Positions 45,203-53,590 of a stretch of 64,000 nt of DNA are shown piece after piece (the stretch's first letter is position 1; each line of letters begins with the position of its first letter). Made by a program: the position numbers and the translations under genes. This DNA comes from Gemmatimonadaceae bacterium (GTDB taxonomy: Bacteria > Latescibacterota > UBA2968 > UBA8231): positions 62,001-126,000 of the forward strand of contig JAPOZM010000002.1 of NCBI GenBank assembly GCA_026706075.1, written 5' to 3'. The notes under the pieces are model-generated. The model saw only the letters and a program-made list of their open reading frames with translations, had not been told where the DNA came from and ran no database searches.

Positions 45203-46843
45203 TCAGTGCAGCAGCGTCAGCTTGTGGCTCTCCGTAATCCCATCGACCGAGACCACCAGAAAGTAGGTGCCGGAGCCCTGCGACCGCCCCGCCTGGTCGA
45301 GCCCGTCCCAGACGAACTGGTAGGAGCCCGCCGGGCGCCGGGCCTCGGCGGCCAGCACCCGCACCCGCTGCCCCAGCTCGTCGTAGACCCGCACCGATAC
45401 GGACGCCGTGCGGTCCAACTCGAAGGCGACGGTGACAGCTGCATTGGAGGGATTCGGCCACAGGCGCAAGGAGGGTAGCGCTCCTTCGGCGCCACTTGCC
45501 GGCGATTCCTCCGCGACCGTCTCCACCGCCGTGGGCACCATCCACTCGCGAACCCGGCAGATGCGGCGCAACTGGGAGATGTCGCCCCCGAACCACGTAA
45601 TGTTCCACGGCAACATCCCTACCAGAAGATCGCCGTCCGGCGTCATCTGCAGCAGATGGGGCGACCAGACCGGGGCTTCCACCGCCGGGCCGCCGTCGCC
45701 GATATGGTCCAGGCATCGGGGTATGCCCCTGGCCACCCGCTTTTCCGCCGCCACACAACCGCGTGACCTGCGGTAGTCCATACCGTTGCCGGCGACGGTC
45801 TCGATGACGCCGTCGGGGCGGACCCGATGGATGCGGTAGAAGTAGTAATTGGCGACGTACAGCGACCCGTCCGAGTCGAGGGACAGATCCGACACAAAGT
45901 GAAGCGGGGCCTCGGTCGCCGGCCCCCCGTTGGCGACATAGTACCCGCCCGGGCGCTCCTCCGACCACTCCCCTTCCAACGCGGCTTCGCGCATGGCCTT
46001 GCGGTCCTCCCAGGCCGACCCGGCGAGGTGTTCGATCATGCCGTCGGGATGTTGGCGGAAGACCTGGGTACGGGTCCGGAAGTACAGTCTCCGCTGGTCA
46101 TCCACTTGCAGAGCTCCTCGCCCGGGTGGCCCCATGGGACCGGAGGCACCTCCCTGGTCGTCGATGCGCCAGAGCCCTCCACGACCCGACAGCAGCAGAT
46201 GCCCGTCGAGATCGAAGACCAGCGAACCTACGTAGCCGAACGCGGCCGGGCCGGCGAAGGTGACGAGCCGACCATCGGGCTCGACGCGCGCAATGCGTGA
46301 CACCGCTGGCGGACGGTCTCCAGTCCCAAACAACTGCCACGCGTTGACATAGTCGACGAAGTAGAGCCGGCCCTGCCGATCGAAGGCCATCGGACCCGGC
46401 GCAATACGGGCCTCCAGCGCCGCCGCCGTGTCCACCAGGACATTCACCAGCTGCAAGGGCGGTGGTCTGTGCCAGTCGTTGCCTATGCCGGTTTCATCAG
46501 CCCAATACTGAGGGACGCCGACGATGCGCGTAGCGCTGCCATCGGCCTCGAGACGGTAGATGATCGTCCGGTCGGCGACATGGACGCGCCCTTGGGGACC
46601 AATGGCCAGGTACTGCGGATAGTGACTGCGGTACTCCGGCGCGGCGACGGCCCCGTCCCGGTAGCCGGGTATGTCCTGCGGCGGGTAGACTTTGTAGCCG
46701 GTGAAGGCGGCGATGTAGTCCCCGCCGTCGGGAGCGGTCACGGTGCTGATCGTGCCCGGCTCCCCGCACGGCGGCAGCGCCCCCACCGGGGGCGCCAGGG
46801 CAAGGCACCACAATGCGAGGAGGCCGTGGAGACGGGTTGGCAT
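45203..46843 (-). CDS. Secreted NHL-type propeller protein 2 with FlgD-like C-terminus
   Basis: 546 residues. Signal peptide (MPTRLHGLLALWCLALAPPVGA), then a conserved Cys (LPPCGEPGTISTVTAPDGG) and repeats such as LAIGPQGRVHVADRTIIYRLEADG, PMAFDRQGRLYFVDYV, SLVFDLDGHLLLSG and LSLDSDGSLYVANYYFYRIHRVRPDGVIETVAGNG, which are NHL/teneurin-type beta-propeller blades. The C-terminal ~85 residues are the FlgD/T9SS-like module (NPSNAAVTVAFELD...HKLTLLH). This is an intact member of the four-gene array. The upstream stop is 13 bp away. The ligand is unknown. Confidence 0.82.
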   Translation of the reverse strand: MPTRLHGLLALWCLALAPPVGALPPCGEPGTISTVTAPDGGDYIAAFTGYKVYPPQDIPGYRDGAVAAPEYRSHYPQYLAIGPQGRVHVADRTIIYRLEADGSATRIVGVPQYWADETGIGNDWHRPPPLQLVNVLVDTAAALEARIAPGPMAFDRQGRLYFVDYVNAWQLFGTGDRPPAVSRIARVEPDGRLVTFAGPAAFGYVGSLVFDLDGHLLLSGRGGLWRIDDQGGASGPMGPPGRGALQVDDQRRLYFRTRTQVFRQHPDGMIEHLAGSAWEDRKAMREAALEGEWSEERPGGYYVANGGPATEAPLHFVSDLSLDSDGSLYVANYYFYRIHRVRPDGVIETVAGNGMDYRRSRGCVAAEKRVARGIPRCLDHIGDGGPAVEAPVWSPHLLQMTPDGDLLVGMLPWNITWFGGDISQLRRICRVREWMVPTAVETVAEESPASGAEGALPSLRLWPNPSNAAVTVAFELDRTASVSVRVYDELGQRVRVLAAEARRPAGSYQFVWDGLDQAGRSQGSGTYFLVVSVDGITESHKLTLLH

Positions 46844-47233
46844 GTCCTGCCGTCCCTCAGTGCAGCAGCGTCAGCTTGTGGCTCTCTGTAGTCCCATCGA
46901 CCGAGACCACCAGAAAGTAGGTGCCCGAGGCCTGCGACCGCCCCGCCTGGTCGAGCCCGTCCCAGACGAACTGGTAGGAGCCCGCCGGGCGCCGGGCCTC
47001 GGCGGCCAGCACCCGCACCCGCTGCCCCAGCTCGTCGTAGACCCGCACCGATACGGAGGCTGGGTGGTCCAACTCGAAGGCGACGGTGACAGAGGCATTG
47101 GTGGGATTCGGCCACAGACGCACGGAGGGTAGCCCTCCTTCGGCGCCGCTTGCCGGCTCCTCCTCCTCGACCGTCCCCACCGCCGTGGCCACCATCCACT
47201 CGCGGATCCGGCAGATGCGGCGCAGGTGGGAGA
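46784..47233. repeat. 450-bp block, by eye identical to 48434-48883
   Basis: It spans the C-terminal module of propeller gene 3, the 13-bp spacer and the signal peptide of gene 2. The counterpart at 48434-48883 (offset 1650 bp) covers the same parts of genes 4 and 3. Outside the block the copies differ frequently, so this is a recent conversion or duplication tract. Confidence 0.72.
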
Positions 47234-48461
47234 TGTCGCCCCCCGCCCACATCATTCCCCCCGGCCACATCCCTATCAGAAGATCCCCGTCCGGCGTCAT
47301 CTGCAGCCGATGGGACTCCCAGACCGGGGCCTCCAGCGCCGGTCCGCCGTCGCCGATATTGTCCAGGCATCGGGGTTGGCCCCCGGCCACCCGCTTCTCG
47401 CTGGCATAACAACCGGGTGCCCCCAAGAAGCCCCGGCCGTTGCCGGCGACGGTCTCGATGGCGCCGTCGGGACGCACCCGATGGATGCGATGGAAGTTGA
47501 AATTGGCTACATACAGCGACCCGTCCGAGTCGAGAGCCAGGGCCGACACAAAGTCGAAGGGAGCTTCGGTCGCTGGCCCGCCATTGGCGACATAGTACCC
47601 ACCCGGGCGCGGCTCCGACCACTCCCCCGCCAACGCGCCCTCGCGCATGGCCTTGCGGTCCTCCCAGGCCGACCCTGCCATGTGCTCGATCGTGCCGTCG
47701 GCATGGCGGCGGAAGACCTGGTTACGGGCCCGGAAGTACAGTCCCCCCTGGTCATCCACTTGCAGAGCTCCTTGTCCAGGTGGCCCCATGGGTCCGGAGA
47801 CATCTCCCTGGCCGTCGATGCGCCAGACCCCTCCATGACCCGACAACAGAAGATGCCCCTCCAGATCGAAGACCAGCGAACTTACCCAACCAAACTCCTC
47901 CAGCCCGGCGAAGGTGACGACCCGCCCATCGGTCTCCAGACGCGCAATGCGTGCCACCGCCGTCGGACCTCCGACCCTAAGCACCTGGGACGCGCCGACA
48001 TAGTCGACGAAGTAGAGCCGCCCCTGCCGGTCGAAGGCCATTGCCCCCGGCGCGATACGGGCGTCCAGCGCCGCCACCGTGTCCACGAGGACATTCACCT
48101 TCTGTGTACGCGGTGGCCAGTACCTGTCGTGGCCTATGCCGCTGCCGTCATGGTCCAGATACTGGGGTACGCCGACGATGCGCGTAGCGCTGCCATCGGC
48201 CTCCAAACGGTAAGTGATCGTCCAGTCCGCGACATGGACGCGCCCTTGGGGATCGACGGCCAGGTACTGGGGATAGCGACTGCGGTACTCCGGCGCGGCG
48301 GCCCGGTCCCCGTAGCCGGGTACGTCCTGCGGCGGGTAGACTTTGTAGCCACTGAAGGCGGCGATGTAGTCCCCGCCGTCGGGGGCGGTCACGGTGCTGA
48401 TCGTGCCCGGCTCCCCGCACGGCGGCAGGGCCTCACCGGGGGCGCCAGGGCAAGGCACCAC
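46857..48461 (-). CDS. NHL-type propeller protein 3, signal peptide lost by frameshift
   Basis: The open frame covers the mature protein (534 codons) from ALPPCGEPGTISTVTAPDGG to HKLTLLH, but its own start has no signal peptide. The normal start is ATG 48493, where MPTRLHGLLALWCLALAPPV is intact in another frame. Compared with copy 2, one base is missing in the segment around 48429-48436 (copy 2 reads CAGCGCCCCCACC, this copy CAGGGCCTCACC). The break sits at the edge of the 450-bp block. Without export the protein is probably not functional. The body has the same NHL blades and FlgD-like end. Confidence 0.65.
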   Translation of the reverse strand: MVPCPGAPGEALPPCGEPGTISTVTAPDGGDYIAAFSGYKVYPPQDVPGYGDRAAAPEYRSRYPQYLAVDPQGRVHVADWTITYRLEADGSATRIVGVPQYLDHDGSGIGHDRYWPPRTQKVNVLVDTVAALDARIAPGAMAFDRQGRLYFVDYVGASQVLRVGGPTAVARIARLETDGRVVTFAGLEEFGWVSSLVFDLEGHLLLSGHGGVWRIDGQGDVSGPMGPPGQGALQVDDQGGLYFRARNQVFRRHADGTIEHMAGSAWEDRKAMREGALAGEWSEPRPGGYYVANGGPATEAPFDFVSALALDSDGSLYVANFNFHRIHRVRPDGAIETVAGNGRGFLGAPGCYASEKRVAGGQPRCLDNIGDGGPALEAPVWESHRLQMTPDGDLLIGMWPGGMMWAGGDISHLRRICRIREWMVATAVGTVEEEEPASGAEGGLPSVRLWPNPTNASVTVAFELDHPASVSVRVYDELGQRVRVLAAEARRPAGSYQFVWDGLDQAGRSQASGTYFLVVSVDGTTESHKLTLLH

Positions 48462-48883
48462 AATGCGAGGAGGCCGTGGAGACGGGTTGGCATGTCCTGC
48501 CGTCCCTCAGTGCAGCAGCGTCAGCTTGTGGCTCTCTGTAGTCCCATCGACCGAGACCACCAGAAAGTAGGTGCCCGAGGCCTGCGACCGCCCCGCCTGG
48601 TCGAGCCCGTCCCAGACGAACTGGTAGGAGCCCGCCGGGCGCCGGGCCTCGGCGGCCAGCACCCGCACCCGCTGCCCCAGCTCGTCGTAGACCCGCACCG
48701 ATACGGAGGCTGGGTGGTCCAACTCGAAGGCGACGGTGACAGAGGCATTGGTGGGATTCGGCCACAGACGCACGGAGGGTAGCCCTCCTTCGGCGCCGCT
48801 TGCCGGCTCCTCCTCCTCGACCGTCCCCACCGCCGTGGCCACCATCCACTCGCGGATCCGGCAGATGCGGCGCAGGTGGGAGA
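48434..48883. repeat. 450-bp block, by eye identical to 46784-47233
   Basis: Second copy of the tract, 1650 bp from the first, one unit length of the tandem array. It covers the end of propeller gene 4 and the signal-peptide region of gene 3; the one-base deletion in gene 3 lies at its left end. Confidence 0.72.
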
Positions 48884-50156
48884 CATCTCCACCCGCCCAC
48901 ATGAATCCCCCCCTGTACATCCCCACCAGGAGATCGCCGTCCGGCGTCATCTGCAGCAGAAAGGGATCCCAGACCGGGGCCTCCACCGCCGGCCCGCCGT
49001 CGCCGATTTGGTCCAGGCATCGGGGGATGGGTCTGACCCCGACCCCTGCCGCCCGCTTCTCGGACGCCGCACAACCGGGGGACCTCATGAAGTCCAGTCC
49101 GTTGCCGGCAACGGTCTCGATTACGCCGTCGGGACGGATCCGGTGCACACGGTGGAGGTCGGAATTGGCCACATACAGCGATCCGTCCGAGTCGAGAGCC
49201 AGGGACGACACATAGTCGAAGAGAGCCTCGGTCGCCGGACCGCCATTGGCCACATAGTACCCGCCCGGGCGCTCCTCCGACCACCTCCCTTCCAGCGCCG
49301 CCTCACGCATGGCCTTCCGGTCGTCCCAGGTGGCCCCGGCGAGGTGTTCGATCATGCCGTCGGGATGTTGGCGGAAGACCTGGGTACGCGTCCTGAAGTA
49401 CAGTCTCCCCTGGTCATCGATCTGCAGACTTCTCCCAAGTGGCTCCATGGGTTCAGAGACACCCCCTTGGTCGTCGATGCGCCAGATCCCTCCATGACCC
49501 GACAACAGAAGATGCCTCTCCAGGTCGAAGACCAGCGAACTTACCCAACCAAACTCCTCCGGCCCGGCAAAGGTGACGACCCGCCCATCGGTCTCCAGAC
49601 GCGCAATGCGTGACACCGGCGTCGGACGGTCTTCGGGCCCACGCAACTGCCAAGCGTCAACATAGTCGACGAAGTAGAGCCGCCCCTGCCGGTCGAAGGC
49701 CATCGGACCCGGCGCAATACGGGCCTCCAGCGCCGCCACCGTGTCCACGAGGACATTCAACTCCTGCGCATAGGGTGGCCATTCCCTATCGTGGCCTATA
49801 CCGCTGCCGTCATGGTCCAGATACTGGGGTACGCCGACGATGCGGGTAGCGCTGCCATCGGCCTCCAAACGGTAGATGATCGTCCAGTCGGCGACATGGA
49901 CGCGTCCTTGGGAACCCACGGCCAGGTACTGCGGATAGTGACTGCGGTACTCCGGCGCGACTACCTTTCCCGTATGGCCGGGTACGTCCTGCGGCGGGTG
50001 GATCTTGTAGCCGGTGAAGGCGGCCAAGTAGTCCCCGCTGTCCGGGGCGGTCACGGTGCTGATCGTGCCCGGCTCCCCGCAAGGAGGCAGCGCCCCCACC
50101 GGGGCCGCCAAGGTAAGCCACGACAGGGAGAGGAGGCCATGGAGACGGAGTGCCAT
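48507..50156 (-). CDS. Secreted NHL-type propeller protein 4 with FlgD-like C-terminus
   Basis: 549 residues. Signal peptide MALRLHGLLSLSWLTLAAPVGA, ALPPCGEP, NHL-type blades and FlgD-like module as in copy 2. An insertion relative to the other copies is seen near SEKRAAGVGVRPIPRCLDQIG. It is the first propeller gene after the protease gene, 13 bp downstream of its stop. Intact. Confidence 0.82.
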   Translation of the reverse strand: MALRLHGLLSLSWLTLAAPVGALPPCGEPGTISTVTAPDSGDYLAAFTGYKIHPPQDVPGHTGKVVAPEYRSHYPQYLAVGSQGRVHVADWTIIYRLEADGSATRIVGVPQYLDHDGSGIGHDREWPPYAQELNVLVDTVAALEARIAPGPMAFDRQGRLYFVDYVDAWQLRGPEDRPTPVSRIARLETDGRVVTFAGPEEFGWVSSLVFDLERHLLLSGHGGIWRIDDQGGVSEPMEPLGRSLQIDDQGRLYFRTRTQVFRQHPDGMIEHLAGATWDDRKAMREAALEGRWSEERPGGYYVANGGPATEALFDYVSSLALDSDGSLYVANSDLHRVHRIRPDGVIETVAGNGLDFMRSPGCAASEKRAAGVGVRPIPRCLDQIGDGGPAVEAPVWDPFLLQMTPDGDLLVGMYRGGFMWAGGDVSHLRRICRIREWMVATAVGTVEEEEPASGAEGGLPSVRLWPNPTNASVTVAFELDHPASVSVRVYDELGQRVRVLAAEARRPAGSYQFVWDGLDQAGRSQASGTYFLVVSVDGTTESHKLTLLH

Positions 50157-50169
50157 GTGCTTGCGTCTC

Positions 50170-51150
50170 TCAGTGCAACAGAGTCAGCTTGTGGCTCTCC
50201 GTAGTCCCATCGACCGAGACCACCAGAAAGTAGATGCCGGAGGCCTGCGACCGCCCCTCCTGGTCGAGCCCGTCCCAGACGAACTGGTAGGAGCCCGCCG
50301 GGCGCTCGGCCTCCGCGGCCAGCACCCGCACCCGCTGCCCCAGTTCGTCGTAGACCCGCACCGAGACGGACGCCGGGTGGTCCAACTCGAAGGACACGGT
50401 GACCTCTGGATTGAAGGGATTGGGGAAGACGGTGGCCTGTGTAACGCCGCTCTCGTCCGGCACGGTTGCGGCGACGACTTTGTCATTGGGACCGCCGCCG
50501 AACTTGGCGCGCACGCTCTCGCCCCCTACGTAGATATACCGATAGCCAGCCTCATCCCCGGGATAGACGGTTCGCTGGCCTCGCGCTTCATACAACGAGT
50601 CCAAGTCGGGATCGTCACACCATGTCTGACTGGGGGTCATCGTGTTCTTGCCCGTGGCATGCCCCAACCCGAGGGCGTGCCCTAGTTCGTGGGTCACGAC
50701 GCTCTGAACATCAAGCGTATCCACATATTCTGCGCCCGCGGTATCTGGCCTACAGCGGGATATGCCCGTCGTCCAGCGTTTCCGCTCGTTGAGGACGATG
50801 TCAACGTCGGAAAACTCGCCGAGGTTGACGCCCTCGGTGGGTGTCGTGATCAGGGTAAGGCCATTGAAGTTATCTGTATCCAGACTGGAGTGGCTGGCCC
50901 AGAAGATGACATTTACCCCGTCTTCGGGATCGTTGGCCAGGTACACGTCCAACCCGTCATAGGTGAGGCTGAGCACGCTCGACTCGACATCGTCCCAGGC
51001 GTCGATAGCGTTCTCGATGGACGCGGTGGCCGTGAACTGGGAGGGGAAGTCCTCGCTCGGAACCCCCATCTTGAAACCCACGGAGGACACATCCCAAAAG
51101 ACCCAGGCGTGAGTGCTGTCTGGTGGATTGGGCGCATCAGAGCTGTCCAC
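50170..51150 (-). CDS. Matrixin-like metalloprotease with FlgD-like C-terminus, likely frameshifted
   Basis: The open frame encodes 326 residues from GTG 51150. The catalytic motif is VVTHELGHALGLGH (HExxHxxGxxH, complete), followed by MTPS (Met-turn position), so it is a matrixin/M10-type metzincin. The C-terminal ~90 residues are the FlgD-like module (NPFNPEVTVSFELDHP...HKLTLLH). No signal peptide is in this frame. A good signal peptide with a Shine-Dalgarno lies directly upstream in another frame (51156-51308), so a one-base deletion or two-base insertion near 51150-51165 has probably split the gene. If restored, it would have about 379 residues. Confidence 0.72.
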   Translation of the reverse strand: MDSSDAPNPPDSTHAWVFWDVSSVGFKMGVPSEDFPSQFTATASIENAIDAWDDVESSVLSLTYDGLDVYLANDPEDGVNVIFWASHSSLDTDNFNGLTLITTPTEGVNLGEFSDVDIVLNERKRWTTGISRCRPDTAGAEYVDTLDVQSVVTHELGHALGLGHATGKNTMTPSQTWCDDPDLDSLYEARGQRTVYPGDEAGYRYIYVGGESVRAKFGGGPNDKVVAATVPDESGVTQATVFPNPFNPEVTVSFELDHPASVSVRVYDELGQRVRVLAAEAERPAGSYQFVWDGLDQEGRSQASGIYFLVVSVDGTTESHKLTLLH

Positions 51151-51155
51151 CGCAG

Positions 51156-51308
51156 CTACGGCCTGTAGTCTTCATCCAGATACCTCTCGTCTTCAAAGCC
51201 TCCTTCTCGATCTGGTACCAAGTAGAATATGGCATAGGAATCGGCACCTGCATATCCGGTGGCGACCAGCTGCCCAACCACCAAGAAAATCCTCAGGTTA
51301 TTCTTCAT
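51156..51308 (-). other. Out-of-frame signal-peptide part of the matrixin-like protease gene
   Basis: ATG 51308 is 9 nt after AAGGAG and opens a 50-codon frame, MKNNLRIFLVVGQLVATGYA then an acidic stretch ending DEDYRP and TAG. A shift of one base joins it to AVAAVDSSDAPNPPDSTHAWVFWD of the protease frame. It reads as the severed N-terminus of the protease. Confidence 0.65.
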
Positions 51309-51345
51309 TTTGGCATGCTCCTTGTTGAGCGTGTGGTAGGATTGC

Positions 51346-51933
51346 CTATTGACCCGTCCGCTCCGCCTGGATCAACTGCTTCATCCTCGACAGCAGGATC
51401 GGACTCTCGTCGATGCCCTGGCTCGGATCGATCTTCAGCGAGCTGTTGGGCAGGGGACGCACCAGGCGCGCCGTCGCGCCCTCGCCTTCGACGCGGAACT
51501 TGCCGGCATGGTGGTGGGCGATCTGGTGCACGACTTCCTGGTTGGGACCGCGTTCCGGGGCCTCCTTCAGAAAGAGCAGGACCTTCTCCTCGCTCGACAG
51601 GGAAGGCGCCTGGAGGTAGGTCGTGACCTTGGTGCCGTCGGGGTGAAGGCCGCCCAGGAGACGGACGGTCACCGTGCTCACCTGACCGCCGACGATATGC
51701 TCGGTGGGGGTCACGTTGACGTAGGTGAAGATGAACTTGCCCGTGATCTCCTCGCCGTCCTTGGTGTGGACGACTTGGTCTTCGATGACGCGGCGCATGG
51801 TGCCGACGTCGCCCACGGCGATTCTGTCGGCGCCGTCCACCAATTCACTGAGCGTGGCGGAGCTGTCCTCGGCACTGATGCCCTTCGCGGCAACCAGTGC
51901 GAGGATCATGGCCCCGATCGTGCGGTGATGCAT
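51346..51933 (-). CDS. Small secreted protein of unknown function upstream of the protease
   Basis: 195 residues from ATG 51933, chosen for a near-perfect AAAGGAGGT and an immediate signal peptide (MHHRTIGAMILALVAAKGISA). The mature part begins ATLSELVDGADRIAVGDVGTMRRVIED, then FIFTYVNVTPTEHIVGG and TVRLLGG, a beta-rich pattern that I have seen only in proteins next to matrixin-like proteases. It lies 37 bp before the protease gene and probably starts that operon. No enzymatic motif is visible. Confidence 0.62.
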   Translation of the reverse strand: MHHRTIGAMILALVAAKGISAEDSSATLSELVDGADRIAVGDVGTMRRVIEDQVVHTKDGEEITGKFIFTYVNVTPTEHIVGGQVSTVTVRLLGGLHPDGTKVTTYLQAPSLSSEEKVLLFLKEAPERGPNQEVVHQIAHHHAGKFRVEGEGATARLVRPLPNSSLKIDPSQGIDESPILLSRMKQLIQAERTGQ

Positions 51934-52016
51934 GATGACCTCCTTTGAGTATGAAGCAACGTATTCGCGTTCCCGCGGAACCAAGCTACCGCACAAGCAT
52001 GACGCAAGCGGATCCC

Positions 52017-52067
52017 GTAGCCGCCGGACCGGCCGTCAGGAGCCCTCCGCCTCCCCGACGTGCGCCT
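52017..52067. repeat. Direct repeat, right copy, flanking the NHL array
   Basis: Counterpart of 43482-43532. It spans the downstream bases and last codons of the ankyrin gene (EAEGS and stop). With the left copy it brackets 8.5 kb holding the six-gene secreted-protein operon. Confidence 0.6.
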
Positions 52068-53280
52068 GCAGGAAGTCCAGGGCCGCCATGTTGACGAACC
52101 GCAGCTCGTGGAAGGCCCGCCCGTACTCCAGGGCCGTCACCTCGCGGTACTCGTGCTCCTCGTCGTCGATGAACATCAGCTGCTTGCGGATCGAGGCGCG
52201 CACCGAGGGGTCGGCGCCGCGCTCGAGCAGGGCCCGGACGAAGTGATCGGCCTCCAGGCCCCTCACCGTCGCCGGCTGCACCACCACGGCGCTGAACAAT
52301 GGCGTGTGCCCGCCGAAGCCGTCGGCGTCGACCGCGGCGCGGGCGTTCGGGTCGGCGCCGTGGTCCAGGAGCCAGTCGAAGATCTCGCGCTCGTGGTAGT
52401 CGATCGCCATGTGCAGCAGGGTGGCGCCTTGCAGCGGCGTGCCGTGCAGGCCGTAGCCGTCGTCTCCGCCGCAGCCGCAGGCCCGGGGGTAGGTCTCCTC
52501 GCCGGTGAGGGGACGGCCGACGAAGCCGGGGTCGCGCTCGTGCAGGTCCTCCAGCAGATCGACGCGCCCCCGGTGAACGGCCATGGCGGGGGTGTCCGGG
52601 TAGTCGACGTTGGCCTCCAGGATGCGCAGGACTTCGTGCTTGCCGGCCGGGTTGCGGGAGTAGGTGCTCAGGGCCAGGGCGACGGGGGCCAGGCGGTCGC
52701 CCTCCGAGTCGCACAACTCGGCGCCGACCTCGACCAGCTCCCTCAGGCCGTCGCCGTTCACCGTCTCGCAGCATCCCATGATGATCCCCCGCGGGACCGT
52801 CGCGCCGAGAGCAACCAGCTTGCGCATGGTGCTCACCTTGCCCTGCAGGGCGGCGCGTGAGAAAGCCCTCTCGAGGTCCCTGGCGCCGAGGGAGGCCAGC
52901 ATCACCACGATCTCATCCCGGCCGAGGTTGGCGGCCTGCGACATGGGCGGGCCCCAGTCCTCGTTGCGCACGTTCTCTGCCAGCAGGTCGGGGTGCTCCG
53001 TCACGATGTCGCGGACCCGCTGCACGTCGTCGCTCCAGATGGCCCGCAGCAGCTCCACCTTGACCCGCAGGCGGGGCCAGCTCGACTGCTGGTAGGCCCT
53101 CGCGAGCACCAGCTGCGCGTCGGCGAGCTTCGCCTCGGCGGGCTCCACCCGGCGGGGATGGAACTCCTCGAAGTCGGCCGCGGCGTCGGGGTCTCCGGAC
53201 CGACAGGCGGCGAGGAGCGCCTTCGCCTGGCCCCTGAGGTGGTCCAGGTCGGGATCGTTGGGAAGATGGCGGACCGGCAT
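52036..53280 (-). CDS. Ankyrin-repeat protein
   Basis: 414 residues from ATG 53280, with GGAGG about 6 nt upstream (GTG 53283 is adjacent). Residues 1-75 are a helical leader (LPNDPDLDHLRGQAKALLAACRSGD...SSWPRLRVKVELL), a pattern common in bacterial ankyrin proteins. Ankyrin-type repeats follow, for example ATLLHMAIDYHEREIFDWLLDHGADPNA and GGHTPLFSAVVV...FVRALLERGADPSV. No signal peptide is present, so it is cytoplasmic. Ankyrin repeats bind proteins; the partner is unknown. Its 3' end also occurs as a remnant at 43.5 kb. Confidence 0.8.
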   Translation of the reverse strand: MPVRHLPNDPDLDHLRGQAKALLAACRSGDPDAAADFEEFHPRRVEPAEAKLADAQLVLARAYQQSSWPRLRVKVELLRAIWSDDVQRVRDIVTEHPDLLAENVRNEDWGPPMSQAANLGRDEIVVMLASLGARDLERAFSRAALQGKVSTMRKLVALGATVPRGIIMGCCETVNGDGLRELVEVGAELCDSEGDRLAPVALALSTYSRNPAGKHEVLRILEANVDYPDTPAMAVHRGRVDLLEDLHERDPGFVGRPLTGEETYPRACGCGGDDGYGLHGTPLQGATLLHMAIDYHEREIFDWLLDHGADPNARAAVDADGFGGHTPLFSAVVVQPATVRGLEADHFVRALLERGADPSVRASIRKQLMFIDDEEHEYREVTALEYGRAFHELRFVNMAALDFLQAHVGEAEGS

Positions 53281-53283
53281 CAC

Positions 53284-53590
53284 GCACCTCCCCGGCCGCG
53301 GGCCGACGGACTGCGGTCAACTGCGGGATGGTTCGGGACGGCGATGGGGGTGATTGGGCGGAACAAGGTGCAGCCTCCTCTCGAGGATGGCCCACGGTCC
53401 GCATCGGGGCTGAAAGGAGGTGCTATGGCGGGTGCTGCGTGCGGCGGTGCACAGGTGGGCTGAGCCCTTCCCGCGGACTGGAGGCTCCCTGCGAGCCGGC
53501 CGGATTATGGTGATGCTCGTGCGCCGCGTCAAGGCAGGGGGGGCCGCTCACCGCTCCTGGCACCGAGGGATACGCCGGGGTCGGCCGAGG
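53284..53590. other. 307-bp gap, ankyrin promoter region; one 12-codon frame with strong SD
   Basis: No recognisable gene. On the plus strand AAAGGAGG precedes ATG 53425, opening a 12-codon frame that stops at 53463 (Ala/Gly-rich). It is opposite to both neighbours; without more support I do not call it a gene. Confidence 0.35.

Noticed and set aside
53425-53463. 12-codon frame with AAAGGAGG upstream
   Set aside because: Too short, opposite to both neighbours and without an obvious downstream gene for a leader peptide to regulate.
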